NCBI RefSeq assembly: GCF_025264685.1
Contig: NZ_CP073721.1
Coordinates: forward strand, 1,541,001-1,605,000
DNA from: Dactylosporangium roseum
Lineage (GTDB): Bacteria > Actinomycetota > Actinomycetes > Mycobacteriales > Micromonosporaceae
Length of the DNA stretch: 64,000 nt
Direction: 5' to 3'
How positions within the stretch are numbered: the first letter of the stretch is position 1; each line of letters starts with the position of its first letter. A program made the translations under genes and the position numbers. This document shows positions 16,878-25,581 of this stretch, piece after piece. The notes beneath the pieces were generated by a model. It searched no databases and was not told the origin of the DNA. It was given only the letters and a program-made list of their open reading frames with translations.

Positions 16878-19800
16878 GTGCACCTCAAGAGCCTGACGGT
16901 CAAGGGCTTCAAGTCCTTCGCCTCCGCGACCACACTGCGGCTGGAGCCGGGCATCACCTGCGTCGTCGGGCCCAACGGCTCCGGCAAGTCCAACGTGGTC
17001 GACGCGATCTCCTGGGTGCTGGGTGAGCAGGGCGCCAAGGCGCTGCGCGGCGGCAAGATGGAAGACGTCATCTTCGCCGGGACCGCGGGCCGGGCCCCGC
17101 TGGGGCGCGCCGAGGTCACCCTCACGATCGACAACGCCGACGGTGCGCTGCCGATCGACTACACCGAGGTGTCGATCACCCGTCGGATGTTCCGCTCCGG
17201 CGAGAGCGAATACGAGATCAACGGCAACCAATGCCGCCTGCTCGACATCCAGGAACTGCTGTCCGACTCCGGCATCGGCCGCGAGATGCACGTGATCGTC
17301 GGCCAAGGCCGGCTCGACGGCGTCCTGCACGCCCGGCCCGAGGACCGCCGCGCGTTCGTCGAGGAGGCAGCCGGCGTCCTCAAGCACCGCAAGCGCAAGG
17401 AGAAGGCCCTCCGCAAACTCGACGCGATGCAGGCCAACCTCAACCGCCTCGGTGACCTCACCACGGAGCTGCGCCGCCAGCTCAAGCCGCTCGGCCGGCA
17501 GGCCGAGGTGGCGCGGCGCGCCGCCGGCATCCAGGCCGACCTGCGTGACGCCCGGCTCCGGCTCCTCGCCGACGACCTGGCGACACTGCGCACCACCCTC
17601 GACAAGGAGATCGCCGACGAGACCGCGCTGCGCGCCCGCCGCGAGGAGGTCGAGGCCGAGGTCGAGGCGATCAACGAGCGGCTATCCGCGCTGGAGGCAG
17701 AGCACGCCGCCGACGCGCCGGTGCTCGCCGAGGCGCAGGACACGTGGTACCAGCTCTCCACCCTCCAGGAGCGCTACCGCTCGCTGCACCAGCTCGCCGC
17801 CGAGCGGTACCGCAACCTTTCGGCGGCCCCGGTCGAGGAGCGCCCCGGCCGGGACCCGGACCAGCTCGTCGCCGAGGCGGAAAAGGTCCGCGAGCAGGAG
17901 GAGGAGCTGCGCGCCGCGCTGGAGGCGAGCCAAGAGCGCCTGGCCGAGGCCGTCGAGCGCCGGCAGGACCTGGAGCGCCGGCTCGCGTTCGCGGAAAAGG
18001 CGATCGTCGCCGCGCACAAGGCCATCGCCGACCGGCGGGAAGGCCTCGCGAAGCTCACCGGCCAGGTCGAGTCCGCCCGCAGCCGCGCGACCGCCGCCGC
18101 CGACGAGATCGAGCGGCTCGCCGTGCAGCTCGCCGAGGCCGAGACGCGCGCAGAGCACGCTCAGGGACTCTACGAGGAGGCGAGCGCCGGCGCCTCCGTC
18201 GCCGACCACGCCAACGCCGACCTGGAGCTGCGCCACCAGGAGGCGACCCGCGAGCTGGAGTCGATCAACAACGAGGTGCGCCTGCACAGCGACGCCGAGC
18301 GGGCCGCCGAGAAGGAGGCCGCCCAGTGGAAGGCGCGTGAGGAGGCCCTCGCGATGGGCCTGCGGCGCAAGGACGGCGCCGGCACCCTGCTGGCCCGCGG
18401 CGACCGGGTGCCCGGCCTGCTCGGCAGCGTCGCCGCTCTGCTGTCGGTCGAGGCCGGCCACGAGGCTGCCCTGGCCGCCGCGCTCGGCGCGCTCGCCGAC
18501 GCCGTCGCGGTCGCGGGCGTCGAGGGTGCGGTCGCGGCCGTCGAGATGCTCAAGCAGGACGACGCCGGTCGTGCCGCGTTGCTCATCGCCTCGGCGCCGA
18601 TGCTCGACGCGCCGCCGGTCGAGCGGGTGCCGTTGCCGCCGGGTGCCGCCTGGGCCATCGACCTGGTGCGGGCGCCCGAGGAGCTGCGTCCGGCGCTGGA
18701 GCGGGCCCTGGGCGACGTCGTCTTCGCGCCCGACCTGGCGGTGGCCAAGCGCATCGTCTCCTACGCGCCCGGCCTGCGCGCGGTCACCCCGGAAGGCGAC
18801 GTGCTCGGCGCCTACGCGGCCGCCGGCGGTTCGGGCAAGCAGCACAGCTTCATCGAGGTGCAGGCCGCCGTCGAGGAGGCCCGCCAGCAAAAGGTCGACG
18901 CCGAGCGGCGCGTCGCCGAGGCCCGTGAGCTGCTCGCGTTGGCGCGCAACGCGGCCGGTGCCGCCAAGCAGCAGGTCGCCGAGGCCGCCGCCGCGAAGAA
19001 GGAGGCCGACAGCCAGCGCAACGCGGCCGCGCGGCGGCTCGCCGAGTTCGGCGCCGCGGCGAAGTCGGCCAAGGCCGAGGTCGAGCGGCACGCGGCGGCG
19101 AAGGCCAAGGCGGAATCGGCCCGCGAGTCCGGCCTGACCGCCCTGGCCGAGCTGGAGGAGCGGCTGGCGCTCGCGGAGGATACGCCGCTCGACGAGGATC
19201 CGTCGACGCAGGAGCGTGACGACCTCGCGGCCGAGGTGCCGGCGGCCCGCCAGCACGAGATGGAGGTCCGGCTCGCCGTGCGGACCGCCGAGGAGCGCGT
19301 CGGCGCGCTCGTGGGCCGGGCCGACGCGCTGCTGCGCCAGGCCGCCGCCGAGCGGGCCGCCCGGGAGCGGGCCGCCGCGCGCAAGGCGACCCGGGCCCGG
19401 GGCGCCAAGGTCGCCGAGACCGTCATGTCCGGTGCCGCCTTCGCCCTGGAGCAGCTCGCCACGTCGATCGCCGAGGCCCAGGAGACCCGCGACACGCTCG
19501 CGTCCACGCGGGCCGAGCGCGAGACCGAGCTCACCGAGGTCCGCGGCCGGTCCAAGCAGCTCACCGCCGAGCTGGACCGGCTCACCAACGCCGTGCACCG
19601 CGACGAGGTGGCCCGCGCCGAGCAGCGACTGCGGATCGAGCAGTTGGAGGCCCGCTCGGCGGAGGAGTTCGGCCTCGACGCCGACACGCTCGTCGCCGAA
19701 TACGGTCCCGAGGTGCCGGTCCCGCCAACCGCCCCGGAGGTGGCCGCCGCCGAGGCCGAGGGGAAGCCGGCGCCTGAGGCGGTGCCGTTCGACCGTCCCA

Positions 19801-20450
19801 CGCAGGAGAAGCGCGCCGCGAAGGCCGAGCGCGAGCTCAACCTCCTGGGCAAGGTCAACCCGCTGGCCCTCGAGGAGTTCGCGGCGATGGAGGAGCGGTA
19901 CAAGTTCCTCTCCGACCAGCTCGAAGACCTCAAGGCCACCCGGCGGGACCTGCTCACCGTGGTCAAGGACGTCGACGACCGCATCCTCGAGGTCTTCACC
20001 AGCGCGTACCACGACACGGCCCGCGAGTTCGAGCAGGTCTTCTCGGTGTTGTTCCCGGGCGGCGAGGGCCGGCTGGTGCTGACCGACCCCGAGGACATGC
20101 TCACGACGGGCATCGAGGTCGAGGCCCGGCCGCCAGGCAAGAAGATCAAGCGCCTGTCGCTGCTCTCCGGCGGCGAGCGCTCCCTGACCGCGGTGGCGCT
20201 GCTCTGCGCGATCTTCCGCGCCCGCCCCAGCCCGTTCTACATCATGGACGAGGTCGAGGCCGCGCTCGACGACGTCAACCTGGGCCGGCTGATCACGCTG
20301 TTCGAGCAGCTCCGCGAGCGCAGCCAGCTCATCATCATCACCCATCAGAAGCGCACGATGGAGGTCGCCGACGCCCTCTACGGTGTGACCATGCGCTCCG
20401 GTGTCACCGAGGTCATCTCCCAGCGCCTGCGGACGGAAGAGGCGGCGTGA
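16878..20450 (+). CDS. smc: Chromosome segregation protein SMC
   Basis: 1190 residues, GTG start. Condensin ATPase: Walker A GPNGSGKSN (residues 31-39), two long coiled-coil arms rich in A/E/R, a hinge (about residues 510-640, RGDRVPGLLGSVAALLSVEAG... to VTPEGDVLG), then the C-terminal head with signature LLSGGERSL (about 1096) and Walker B FYIMDEVEAALDDVN. Full length. Downstream HAD gene overlaps by 4 nt (GTGA). ftsY, its usual neighbour, is displaced by about 3.8 kb of inserted genes. Confidence 0.97.
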   Translation: MHLKSLTVKGFKSFASATTLRLEPGITCVVGPNGSGKSNVVDAISWVLGEQGAKALRGGKMEDVIFAGTAGRAPLGRAEVTLTIDNADGALPIDYTEVSITRRMFRSGESEYEINGNQCRLLDIQELLSDSGIGREMHVIVGQGRLDGVLHARPEDRRAFVEEAAGVLKHRKRKEKALRKLDAMQANLNRLGDLTTELRRQLKPLGRQAEVARRAAGIQADLRDARLRLLADDLATLRTTLDKEIADETALRARREEVEAEVEAINERLSALEAEHAADAPVLAEAQDTWYQLSTLQERYRSLHQLAAERYRNLSAAPVEERPGRDPDQLVAEAEKVREQEEELRAALEASQERLAEAVERRQDLERRLAFAEKAIVAAHKAIADRREGLAKLTGQVESARSRATAAADEIERLAVQLAEAETRAEHAQGLYEEASAGASVADHANADLELRHQEATRELESINNEVRLHSDAERAAEKEAAQWKAREEALAMGLRRKDGAGTLLARGDRVPGLLGSVAALLSVEAGHEAALAAALGALADAVAVAGVEGAVAAVEMLKQDDAGRAALLIASAPMLDAPPVERVPLPPGAAWAIDLVRAPEELRPALERALGDVVFAPDLAVAKRIVSYAPGLRAVTPEGDVLGAYAAAGGSGKQHSFIEVQAAVEEARQQKVDAERRVAEARELLALARNAAGAAKQQVAEAAAAKKEADSQRNAAARRLAEFGAAAKSAKAEVERHAAAKAKAESARESGLTALAELEERLALAEDTPLDEDPSTQERDDLAAEVPAARQHEMEVRLAVRTAEERVGALVGRADALLRQAAAERAARERAAARKATRARGAKVAETVMSGAAFALEQLATSIAEAQETRDTLASTRAERETELTEVRGRSKQLTAELDRLTNAVHRDEVARAEQRLRIEQLEARSAEEFGLDADTLVAEYGPEVPVPPTAPEVAAAEAEGKPAPEAVPFDRPTQEKRAAKAERELNLLGKVNPLALEEFAAMEERYKFLSDQLEDLKATRRDLLTVVKDVDDRILEVFTSAYHDTAREFEQVFSVLFPGGEGRLVLTDPEDMLTTGIEVEARPPGKKIKRLSLLSGGERSLTAVALLCAIFRARPSPFYIMDEVEAALDDVNLGRLITLFEQLRERSQLIIITHQKRTMEVADALYGVTMRSGVTEVISQRLRTEEAA

Positions 20451-21064
20451 TCCAGAAACCCACGGCGGTGCTGATCGACTTCGACGGCGTCGTGCGCGCG
20501 TTCGACCCGTCGATCAATGCCGAGATCGAGGCGCGGTACGGTCTGGAGCCCGGCACGGTCCTCGACACCGCCCTCCAGTGGGACCGCCTCCTGCCCGCGA
20601 TCACCGGCCGCATCACCCACGAGCAGTGGTTGTCGACCGTCGCCGACACCCTGGCGGAGAAGGTCGGCGGCCCGGAGCGCGCGGCGGAGCTGATGCGTGA
20701 ATGGGTGGTCTACCCGGGCCATGTGGCGCCGGAGGCCCTGCGATTCGTCCGCGACGTCCGCGCGGCGGGCTTGCCGGTCGGCCTGGCGACCAACGCGACC
20801 GGCGACCTCGACCGCGTGCTGGCGTCGTTCGACCTGGTGGGAGAGTTCGACGCGGTGGCAAACTCGTCGGCGATAGGGTTTCACAAGCCGACGAAGGAGT
20901 TCTTCGCCGCGGCCTGCAAGATGGTCGACACCCCGTCGGCGCGCTGCCTCCTCATCGACGACACCGACCGCATGGTGCGGGGTGCCCGGGTCGCCGGCCT
21001 GACGGCGTACCGCTATTCGCCCGGCGACGACCTCACCTACCCCCGCCGCGCCCTCGGCATCTAG
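20447..21064 (+). CDS. HAD-superfamily hydrolase
   Basis: 205 residues. All four HAD motifs are present: I DFDGVVR (about residue 12), II LATNAT, III HKPTKEFF lysine, IV LLIDDTDRM. The all-helical cap between motif I and II places it with subfamily IA phosphatases; the substrate is unknown. GTG start within the smc stop (GTGA), so translationally coupled to smc. Confidence 0.88.
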   Translation: MIQKPTAVLIDFDGVVRAFDPSINAEIEARYGLEPGTVLDTALQWDRLLPAITGRITHEQWLSTVADTLAEKVGGPERAAELMREWVVYPGHVAPEALRFVRDVRAAGLPVGLATNATGDLDRVLASFDLVGEFDAVANSSAIGFHKPTKEFFAAACKMVDTPSARCLLIDDTDRMVRGARVAGLTAYRYSPGDDLTYPRRALGI

Positions 21065-21073
21065 CCCATCGTG

Positions 21074-21149
21074 CGGACATGCCCCGCGAACGATATTCCG
21101 CCGAGGAACGTTCATTCATGAACGGAACATCGTTCGCGGGGCATGTCCG
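21074..21149. repeat. 76-nt nested palindrome between convergent genes
   Basis: Arms 21074-21100 and 21123-21149 pair at 26 of 27 positions; the 22-nt loop can itself form a small TTCA/TGAA hairpin. It starts 9 nt after the HAD stop codon. Too long for an ordinary terminator; it may act as one in both directions or be a mobile palindromic element. Confidence 0.9.
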
Positions 21150-21171
21150 TTCGTGGCGCGCAGCGGTGTCC

Positions 21172-21245
21172 GCTCGATCTCATGATCATGGGAAAGATGT
21201 GGCTGCCCCGATAGCCAGACCTTTCCCATGATCATGGAGTCGCCG
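21172..21245. repeat. Palindromic repeat element, copy 1
   Basis: Arms 21181-21204 and 21213-21236 pair at 22 of 24 positions around an 8-nt loop GCCCCGAT. A second copy with the same loop and flanks lies at 63912-63985 (about 85% identical over 73 nt), so this is a dispersed family, not a one-off terminator. Conserved flanks are GCTCGA(T/C)CT on the left and GTCGCC on the right. The rest of this gene-free stretch (21246-21404) shows nothing I can name. Confidence 0.88.
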
Positions 21246-21404
21246 GCCCGAGACGTGCCGCCCGGGTCCAGCGGCGCCCACGAGCGACCGGGCGCCACCC
21301 GAACGACTGTGCGTCACGATCCCGTTGCGCAACACCAAGGTTGACAGACGACCTCGCGGCCTCGCGTTCCAGCGGCACGAAGTTTTCCTCGATCATGCTC
21401 CGCG

Positions 21405-21890
21405 CTAGGACAGCGTCGACTCGATCGCCTTCACCACCTCGTCGGACTTCGGCTGGACCTTCGGGGCGAACCGCGCCGTCACCGCGCCGTCGGGGCCGAT
21501 CAGGAACTTCTCGAAGTTCCAGCGGATGTCGCCCGCGTGACCGTCGGCGTCGGCGACCGGGGTGAGCAGGTCGTAGAGCGGGTGGCGGCCGGCGCCGTTG
21601 ACCTCGACCTTCTCGGTCATCGGGAACGTCACGCCGTAGGTGGTGCTGCAGAACTCGGCGATCTCCTCGGACGTGCCCGGCTCCTGCCCGCCGAACTGGT
21701 TGCACGGCACCCCCAGCACCGTGAAGCCGCGCCCCTCGTACTCGTGCTGGAGCGCCTCCAGGTCAGCGTATTGCGGCGTCAGGCCGCACCGCGACGCCAC
21801 GTTGACGACCAGCACCGATTGACCCTGGAACCGCCCCAGATCCAGCGCGTTCCCCCGCAGGTCCGAGATCTTGATGTCGTAGAAGCTCAT
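21405..21890 (-). CDS. Glutathione peroxidase family (thiol peroxidase)
   Basis: 161 residues. GPx-fold signatures: NVASRCGLTPQY with the peroxidatic Cys, LGVPCNQFGGQEPG, FPMTEKVEVNG and IRWNFEKFLIGPDG. Cys replaces selenocysteine, and the second Cys in the PCNQF block suggests a thioredoxin-dependent 2-Cys enzyme, as in most bacterial GPx; actinomycetes lack glutathione, so thioredoxin or mycothiol systems are likely reductants. The ATG at 21888-21890 is family-correct; TACCAT stands exactly 6 nt upstream on the coding strand, so leaderless. Flanked on both sides by long palindromes. Confidence 0.92.
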   Translation of the reverse strand: MSFYDIKISDLRGNALDLGRFQGQSVLVVNVASRCGLTPQYADLEALQHEYEGRGFTVLGVPCNQFGGQEPGTSEEIAEFCSTTYGVTFPMTEKVEVNGAGRHPLYDLLTPVADADGHAGDIRWNFEKFLIGPDGAVTARFAPKVQPKSDEVVKAIESTLS

Positions 21891-21924
21891 GCCTTGATGG
21901 TAGGCGCGGACCCACCCTCCGCCC

Positions 21925-22022
21925 CCCCAACCAGCGTCGATCTTGCAGTTGTGGTGGTTGACAAACCGGAACATTCTGGGAGTGTCGCGGCACCACGACT
22001 GCAAGATCGACGCGGGTTGGGG
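21925..22022. repeat. Long inverted repeat upstream of gpx and the Nudix-like gene
   Basis: Arms 21925-21956 and 21991-22022 pair at 30 of 32 positions, separated by a 34-nt spacer. It fills the divergent intergenic space between the gpx start (21890) and the Nudix-like start (22061). Confidence 0.9.
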
Positions 22023-22060
22023 GGCGTGGGCGTGAGGGGGTGGGGCATAGGGTGGTTGTT

Positions 22061-22498
22061 GTGGCGGGTCAGCAGATCGCGGTCGGTGCCGTGGTGCGTC
22101 GGGGCAAGGACGTCCTGCTCGTCAGCGACCCGCCGGACTGGGCGCTGCCCGGCGGGGCGGTCGCCGCCGGGGAGCCGCTGCTCGCCAAGGTGGCCGTCGA
22201 GGCCGGCTACGCGACGGTGCTCGCCGAGCGGCTCCTGTGGGTCGCGCGCTACACGACCCAGGGCGTCGACTACGAGATGCTCGGCTTCGAGGTGACCGGC
22301 GTCGGGCCGCGCGACGGGGCGGCGGGGGAGTGGGTCCACCTCACCGAGGTGGTGGAGCGGCTGCGGCGCATGTGGTTCGCGCCGATCCGTGAGCCCGCCG
22401 TCGCCTATCTCACCGGCCGGGCCCGCGTCGCCACCCTGTGGACGTGGGCCGACCTGGAGGGTGACCCGGTCACGCACCCGGCCGTCAGTTCAGCTTGA
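22061..22498 (+). CDS. Nudix-like protein with a broken Nudix box
   Basis: 145 residues from GTG 22061. The N-terminal half has the Nudix fold opening (AVGAVVRRGKDVLLVSDPPDWALPGGAVAAGE) but the box continues PLLAKVAVEAGY, missing the RE..EE core, so metal-dependent pyrophosphohydrolase activity is unlikely. The C-terminal part keeps the EW.....EV...R.R.MWFAPIREPAV region of Nudix relatives. TAGGGT at 22048-22053 stands 7 nt before the GTG (leaderless). Convergent with and overlapping the phoD-like gene by 14 nt. Confidence 0.7.
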   Translation: MAGQQIAVGAVVRRGKDVLLVSDPPDWALPGGAVAAGEPLLAKVAVEAGYATVLAERLLWVARYTTQGVDYEMLGFEVTGVGPRDGAAGEWVHLTEVVERLRRMWFAPIREPAVAYLTGRARVATLWTWADLEGDPVTHPAVSSA

Positions 22499-24167
22499 GG
22501 GCCGCCACCTCACCCAGCGACTTGTCCGGCCGGGTTCCCTGGATCACCACCCGCGCCGCGCGACCCTCCAGCAACAGCAGCCCCACGGCGTTGCCGAAGT
22601 ACGGGCCCGCAAGCTTCTTCCAGCGCACGACCGGCTTGCCCAGGCCCAGCACCCGCGCGAACGAGCGCATCACGCGGGCCGCCGGCGGATTCCAGCCGAA
22701 CTTCATCGCCGGCCGGATCAGCTTCGGCATGTCGTTGTGCACCGGCGAGCAGGTTAGCTGGTACACCGGCGTGACGACCTCGGGGCCCAGCGACGCCTTC
22801 GCCGCGTAGGAGTGGTGAACGTCACCCGAGAGCACGCTGATCGTGGCCGGGGCGGGTGACACCCCGCCGTTTCCGGCGCCGATCTGGCTCAGCAGCGCGG
22901 TGAGCGCCTCGAACGAGCGGCCGAACGCCGCCCAGTGCTCGAGGTCGACGGCCTGGCGCAGCCGTTCGCCGAGCCGGCTCACCCAGCCGCGCGGCGACTC
23001 GGCGAGCTTCTCGGTGGCCGCCTCCAGGTGGTGGATGGCCGGCGGCAGCAGCCACGGCAGCGAGGAGCCGATCAGCAGGTGGTCGTAGTCGCCGGGCAGC
23101 TCCTTGGCGAACCATGCCCATTCGCTGTCCAGCAGCATGGCCCGCTTGCCGCGCTCCAGCTCGCGTCCGGCCCGGTTGTCGAGCACCACGAGGCGCGTCC
23201 GGTCGATGTCGACGGTGTAGCTCCAGCGGTACGAACCCCGCTCGCGATCCGCCCGCGAGCCGAACCCGTCGAGGATCTCCGTCGCGTCGCCCGCCGCCAC
23301 CACCGCCGAGTACACCGGGCACTCCGCCAGCGCGCCGGGCGCCAGGTTGCCCATGTGCTGATACACCCAGTACGACGACAGGCCGGCTTGTATCCGCTGG
23401 TCCCACCAGCTCAGCCGGGCCATTTGCTCGCGCCAGCGCTGCGAGGTGTTCCAGTCGTCGATGATCTCGTGGTCGTCGAAGATCATGACACTCGGCACAG
23501 TGGACAGCAGCCAGCGGATCTCCGGGTCGGTCCACGAGTCCAGATAGAGCTTCGTGTACTCGTGGAAGTCCACCACCTGCGTCGACGGCGCGTCGGCCCG
23601 CCGCTTCGCCCGCCGCCGCCGCAGCCAGCGCTGGATCTTCTCGGGCGTCTCGTCGGCATACACCTGGTCGCCGAGCAGCACCAGGAGATCGGGCCACTCG
23701 GTCGGACCGGCCGACCGGATCGACTCGATGAGCCGGGCCGCGTAGGCGTCCAGGGCATCCGGTGGATAGCGGGTGACGCTCAGCGGGCTGGCCTCCCGGC
23801 ACGATCCGAACACCAGCCGCACGGGCGCACCCTTCGGCCGAGTCCGGATGACCGGAGGTGGGCACGGGTCGTCCGGCAGGGGCCAGACATCGACGCCGTC
23901 GATCCGCAGGGTGTACTCCGTGACGGCGTCCTCCGGCAGCCCGGAGACCACGACCAGCGCGTAGTGGTGCCCGTGGACCGAGAAGGTCCGGGTGGCCCCG
24001 CTCGCGGGCCCGGCGACCACCTCGACCGTCGCGGGCCGGGCGGTCTCGACCCAGACGGTCGCCTGGTCGCCCTCGACCCGGCGCAGCACCGGCCCGAGCA
24101 CGAGCACGCCCCTGTCGACGTCCAGGTCTGTGGCGGAGGTGTCGGCGTCGGACACGGCGTCGGACAT
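22485..24167 (-). CDS. PhoD-like alkaline phosphatase / metallophosphatase
   Basis: 560 residues from ATG 24165-24167 (GGAGG 9 nt upstream). An N-terminal fibronectin-like domain (about 10-105, LVLGPVLRRVEGDQATVWVETA) precedes the PhoD-like metallophosphatase domain: GSCREASPL, DLLVLLGDQVYADE, MIFDDHEIIDDWNTS, IGSSLPWLLPP and SVLSGDVHHSYAAKA carry the metal ligands. There is no Tat or Sec signal peptide, unlike true secreted PhoD, so this is a cytoplasmic member. A long upstream in-frame extension is rejected as low-complexity antisense sequence. Confidence 0.9.
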   Translation of the reverse strand: MSDAVSDADTSATDLDVDRGVLVLGPVLRRVEGDQATVWVETARPATVEVVAGPASGATRTFSVHGHHYALVVVSGLPEDAVTEYTLRIDGVDVWPLPDDPCPPPVIRTRPKGAPVRLVFGSCREASPLSVTRYPPDALDAYAARLIESIRSAGPTEWPDLLVLLGDQVYADETPEKIQRWLRRRRAKRRADAPSTQVVDFHEYTKLYLDSWTDPEIRWLLSTVPSVMIFDDHEIIDDWNTSQRWREQMARLSWWDQRIQAGLSSYWVYQHMGNLAPGALAECPVYSAVVAAGDATEILDGFGSRADRERGSYRWSYTVDIDRTRLVVLDNRAGRELERGKRAMLLDSEWAWFAKELPGDYDHLLIGSSLPWLLPPAIHHLEAATEKLAESPRGWVSRLGERLRQAVDLEHWAAFGRSFEALTALLSQIGAGNGGVSPAPATISVLSGDVHHSYAAKASLGPEVVTPVYQLTCSPVHNDMPKLIRPAMKFGWNPPAARVMRSFARVLGLGKPVVRWKKLAGPYFGNAVGLLLLEGRAARVVIQGTRPDKSLGEVAALKLN

Positions 24168-24295
24168 GACGGGGGACCTCCAGGGCGCGGCGGGGGTGGT
24201 GCCGGGTGGCTGCCGGGTGCCTTCCGATGATCCTGCCCAGCACGTCTCGGCGCCACCGCAAGCCGTTCGCCGTGGCGTCTGGGAGGATTCCTGAC

Positions 24296-25522
24296 ATGGA
24301 GTCGTACATCGTCTTCGGCCTGGTACTGCTCGTTGTGGTGATCGGGGCCACTCTGGCGCTCGTCGCGCCGCGCTATCGGAAACCGCCGACACTGCCACCG
24401 CCCACCGAGGAGAAACCCCCGACTCCGGCGCCCACCGAGCAGGCGCCCACGATCGAGAAGGCGCCACCGAGAGCGAAGGCGCCGCCGGCCGGGATCAAGC
24501 CGTCGGTCATCGATGCCCCGCCGCCGGTGCCGGCGGCGCCGCCCGTTGTCGAGGCCCCGCCGCCCGTCGAGGTGCCCGAGGTCGAGGTTCCCGCGCCGAC
24601 CGCCGGCCGGCTCGTCCGGCTGCGGGCCCGGCTGTCCCGCTCGCAGAACGTCTTCGGCAAGGGCCTGCTGGCGCTGCTGTCCCGCGACAAGCTCGACGAC
24701 GACACGTGGGACGAGGTCGAGGAGACGCTGATCGGTGCGGACGTCGGCGTCGCGGCCACCACGGATATCGTCGGCAAGCTGCGCGAGCGCGCCCGGATCC
24801 ACGGCACCGCGACCGCGACCGAGTTGCGGGCCATGCTCGCCGACGAGCTCGTGGCCGCCCTCGACCCGCAGATGGACCGCACCCTCGCCGCCAGGCCGCA
24901 GGACGGCCGTCCCGCGGTGCTGCTCGTCGTCGGTGTCAACGGCGCCGGCAAGACCACCACCTGCGGCAAGATCGCCCGGGTGCTCGTCGCCGACGGTCAC
25001 ACCGTCGTCCTCGGCGCCGCGGACACGTTCCGTGCCGCCGCCGCCGAGCAGCTCGCCACCTGGGCCGGGAGGGTCGGTGCCGAGGTCGTGCGCGGCCCGG
25101 AGGGGGCCGATCCGGCGTCGGTCGCGTTCGACGCGGTCAAACGGGGTATTGATGCCGGTGTGGACACGGTGCTGATCGACACGGCCGGCCGGCTGCAGAA
25201 CAAGGTCGGCCTGATGGACGAGCTGGGCAAGGTCAAGCGGGTGGTGGAGAAGCACGGGCCGGTGGACGAGACCCTGCTCATCCTCGACGCCACCACCGGA
25301 CAGAACGGGTTGGAGCAGGCCCGGGTATTCACCGAGGTGGTGGACGTCACCGGGGTCGTGCTGACCAAGCTCGACGGCACCGCGAAGGGCGGCATCGTCA
25401 TCGCGGTCCAGCGCAAACTCGGCATTCCGGTGAAACTGGTCGGCCTGGGCGAGGGCCCCGACGACCTCGCGCCGTTCGATGCCCGACAGTTCGTCGACGC
25501 GCTCGTTGGCGCGGACGCGTAA
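24296..25522 (+). CDS. ftsY: Signal recognition particle receptor FtsY
   Basis: 408 residues. N-terminal membrane segment (YIVFGLVLLVVVIGATLAL), a Pro/Ala-rich linker (about 30-105) in place of the acidic A domain, then NG domains: GVNGAGKTTTCGKIA (G1, about 213), DTFRAAAAEQL, DTAGRLQN (about 295), LTKLDGTAKGG and GLGEGPDDLAPF. Binds Ffh-GTP and docks ribosome-nascent chains at the membrane. GGAGGA lies about 8 nt before the ATG. Confidence 0.96.
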   Translation: MESYIVFGLVLLVVVIGATLALVAPRYRKPPTLPPPTEEKPPTPAPTEQAPTIEKAPPRAKAPPAGIKPSVIDAPPPVPAAPPVVEAPPPVEVPEVEVPAPTAGRLVRLRARLSRSQNVFGKGLLALLSRDKLDDDTWDEVEETLIGADVGVAATTDIVGKLRERARIHGTATATELRAMLADELVAALDPQMDRTLAARPQDGRPAVLLVVGVNGAGKTTTCGKIARVLVADGHTVVLGAADTFRAAAAEQLATWAGRVGAEVVRGPEGADPASVAFDAVKRGIDAGVDTVLIDTAGRLQNKVGLMDELGKVKRVVEKHGPVDETLLILDATTGQNGLEQARVFTEVVDVTGVVLTKLDGTAKGGIVIAVQRKLGIPVKLVGLGEGPDDLAPFDARQFVDALVGADA

Positions 25523-25581
25523 CCTCGGACGGTACCTTGGGACCGTAGGTCTCGCCGGCTCGGTCAGCGAAGGACGATCAC

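Noticed and set aside
21232..21396. 54-codon minus-strand ORF downstream of gpx
   Set aside because: No usable ribosome binding site and its stop lies inside the palindromic repeat element; no recognisable family.
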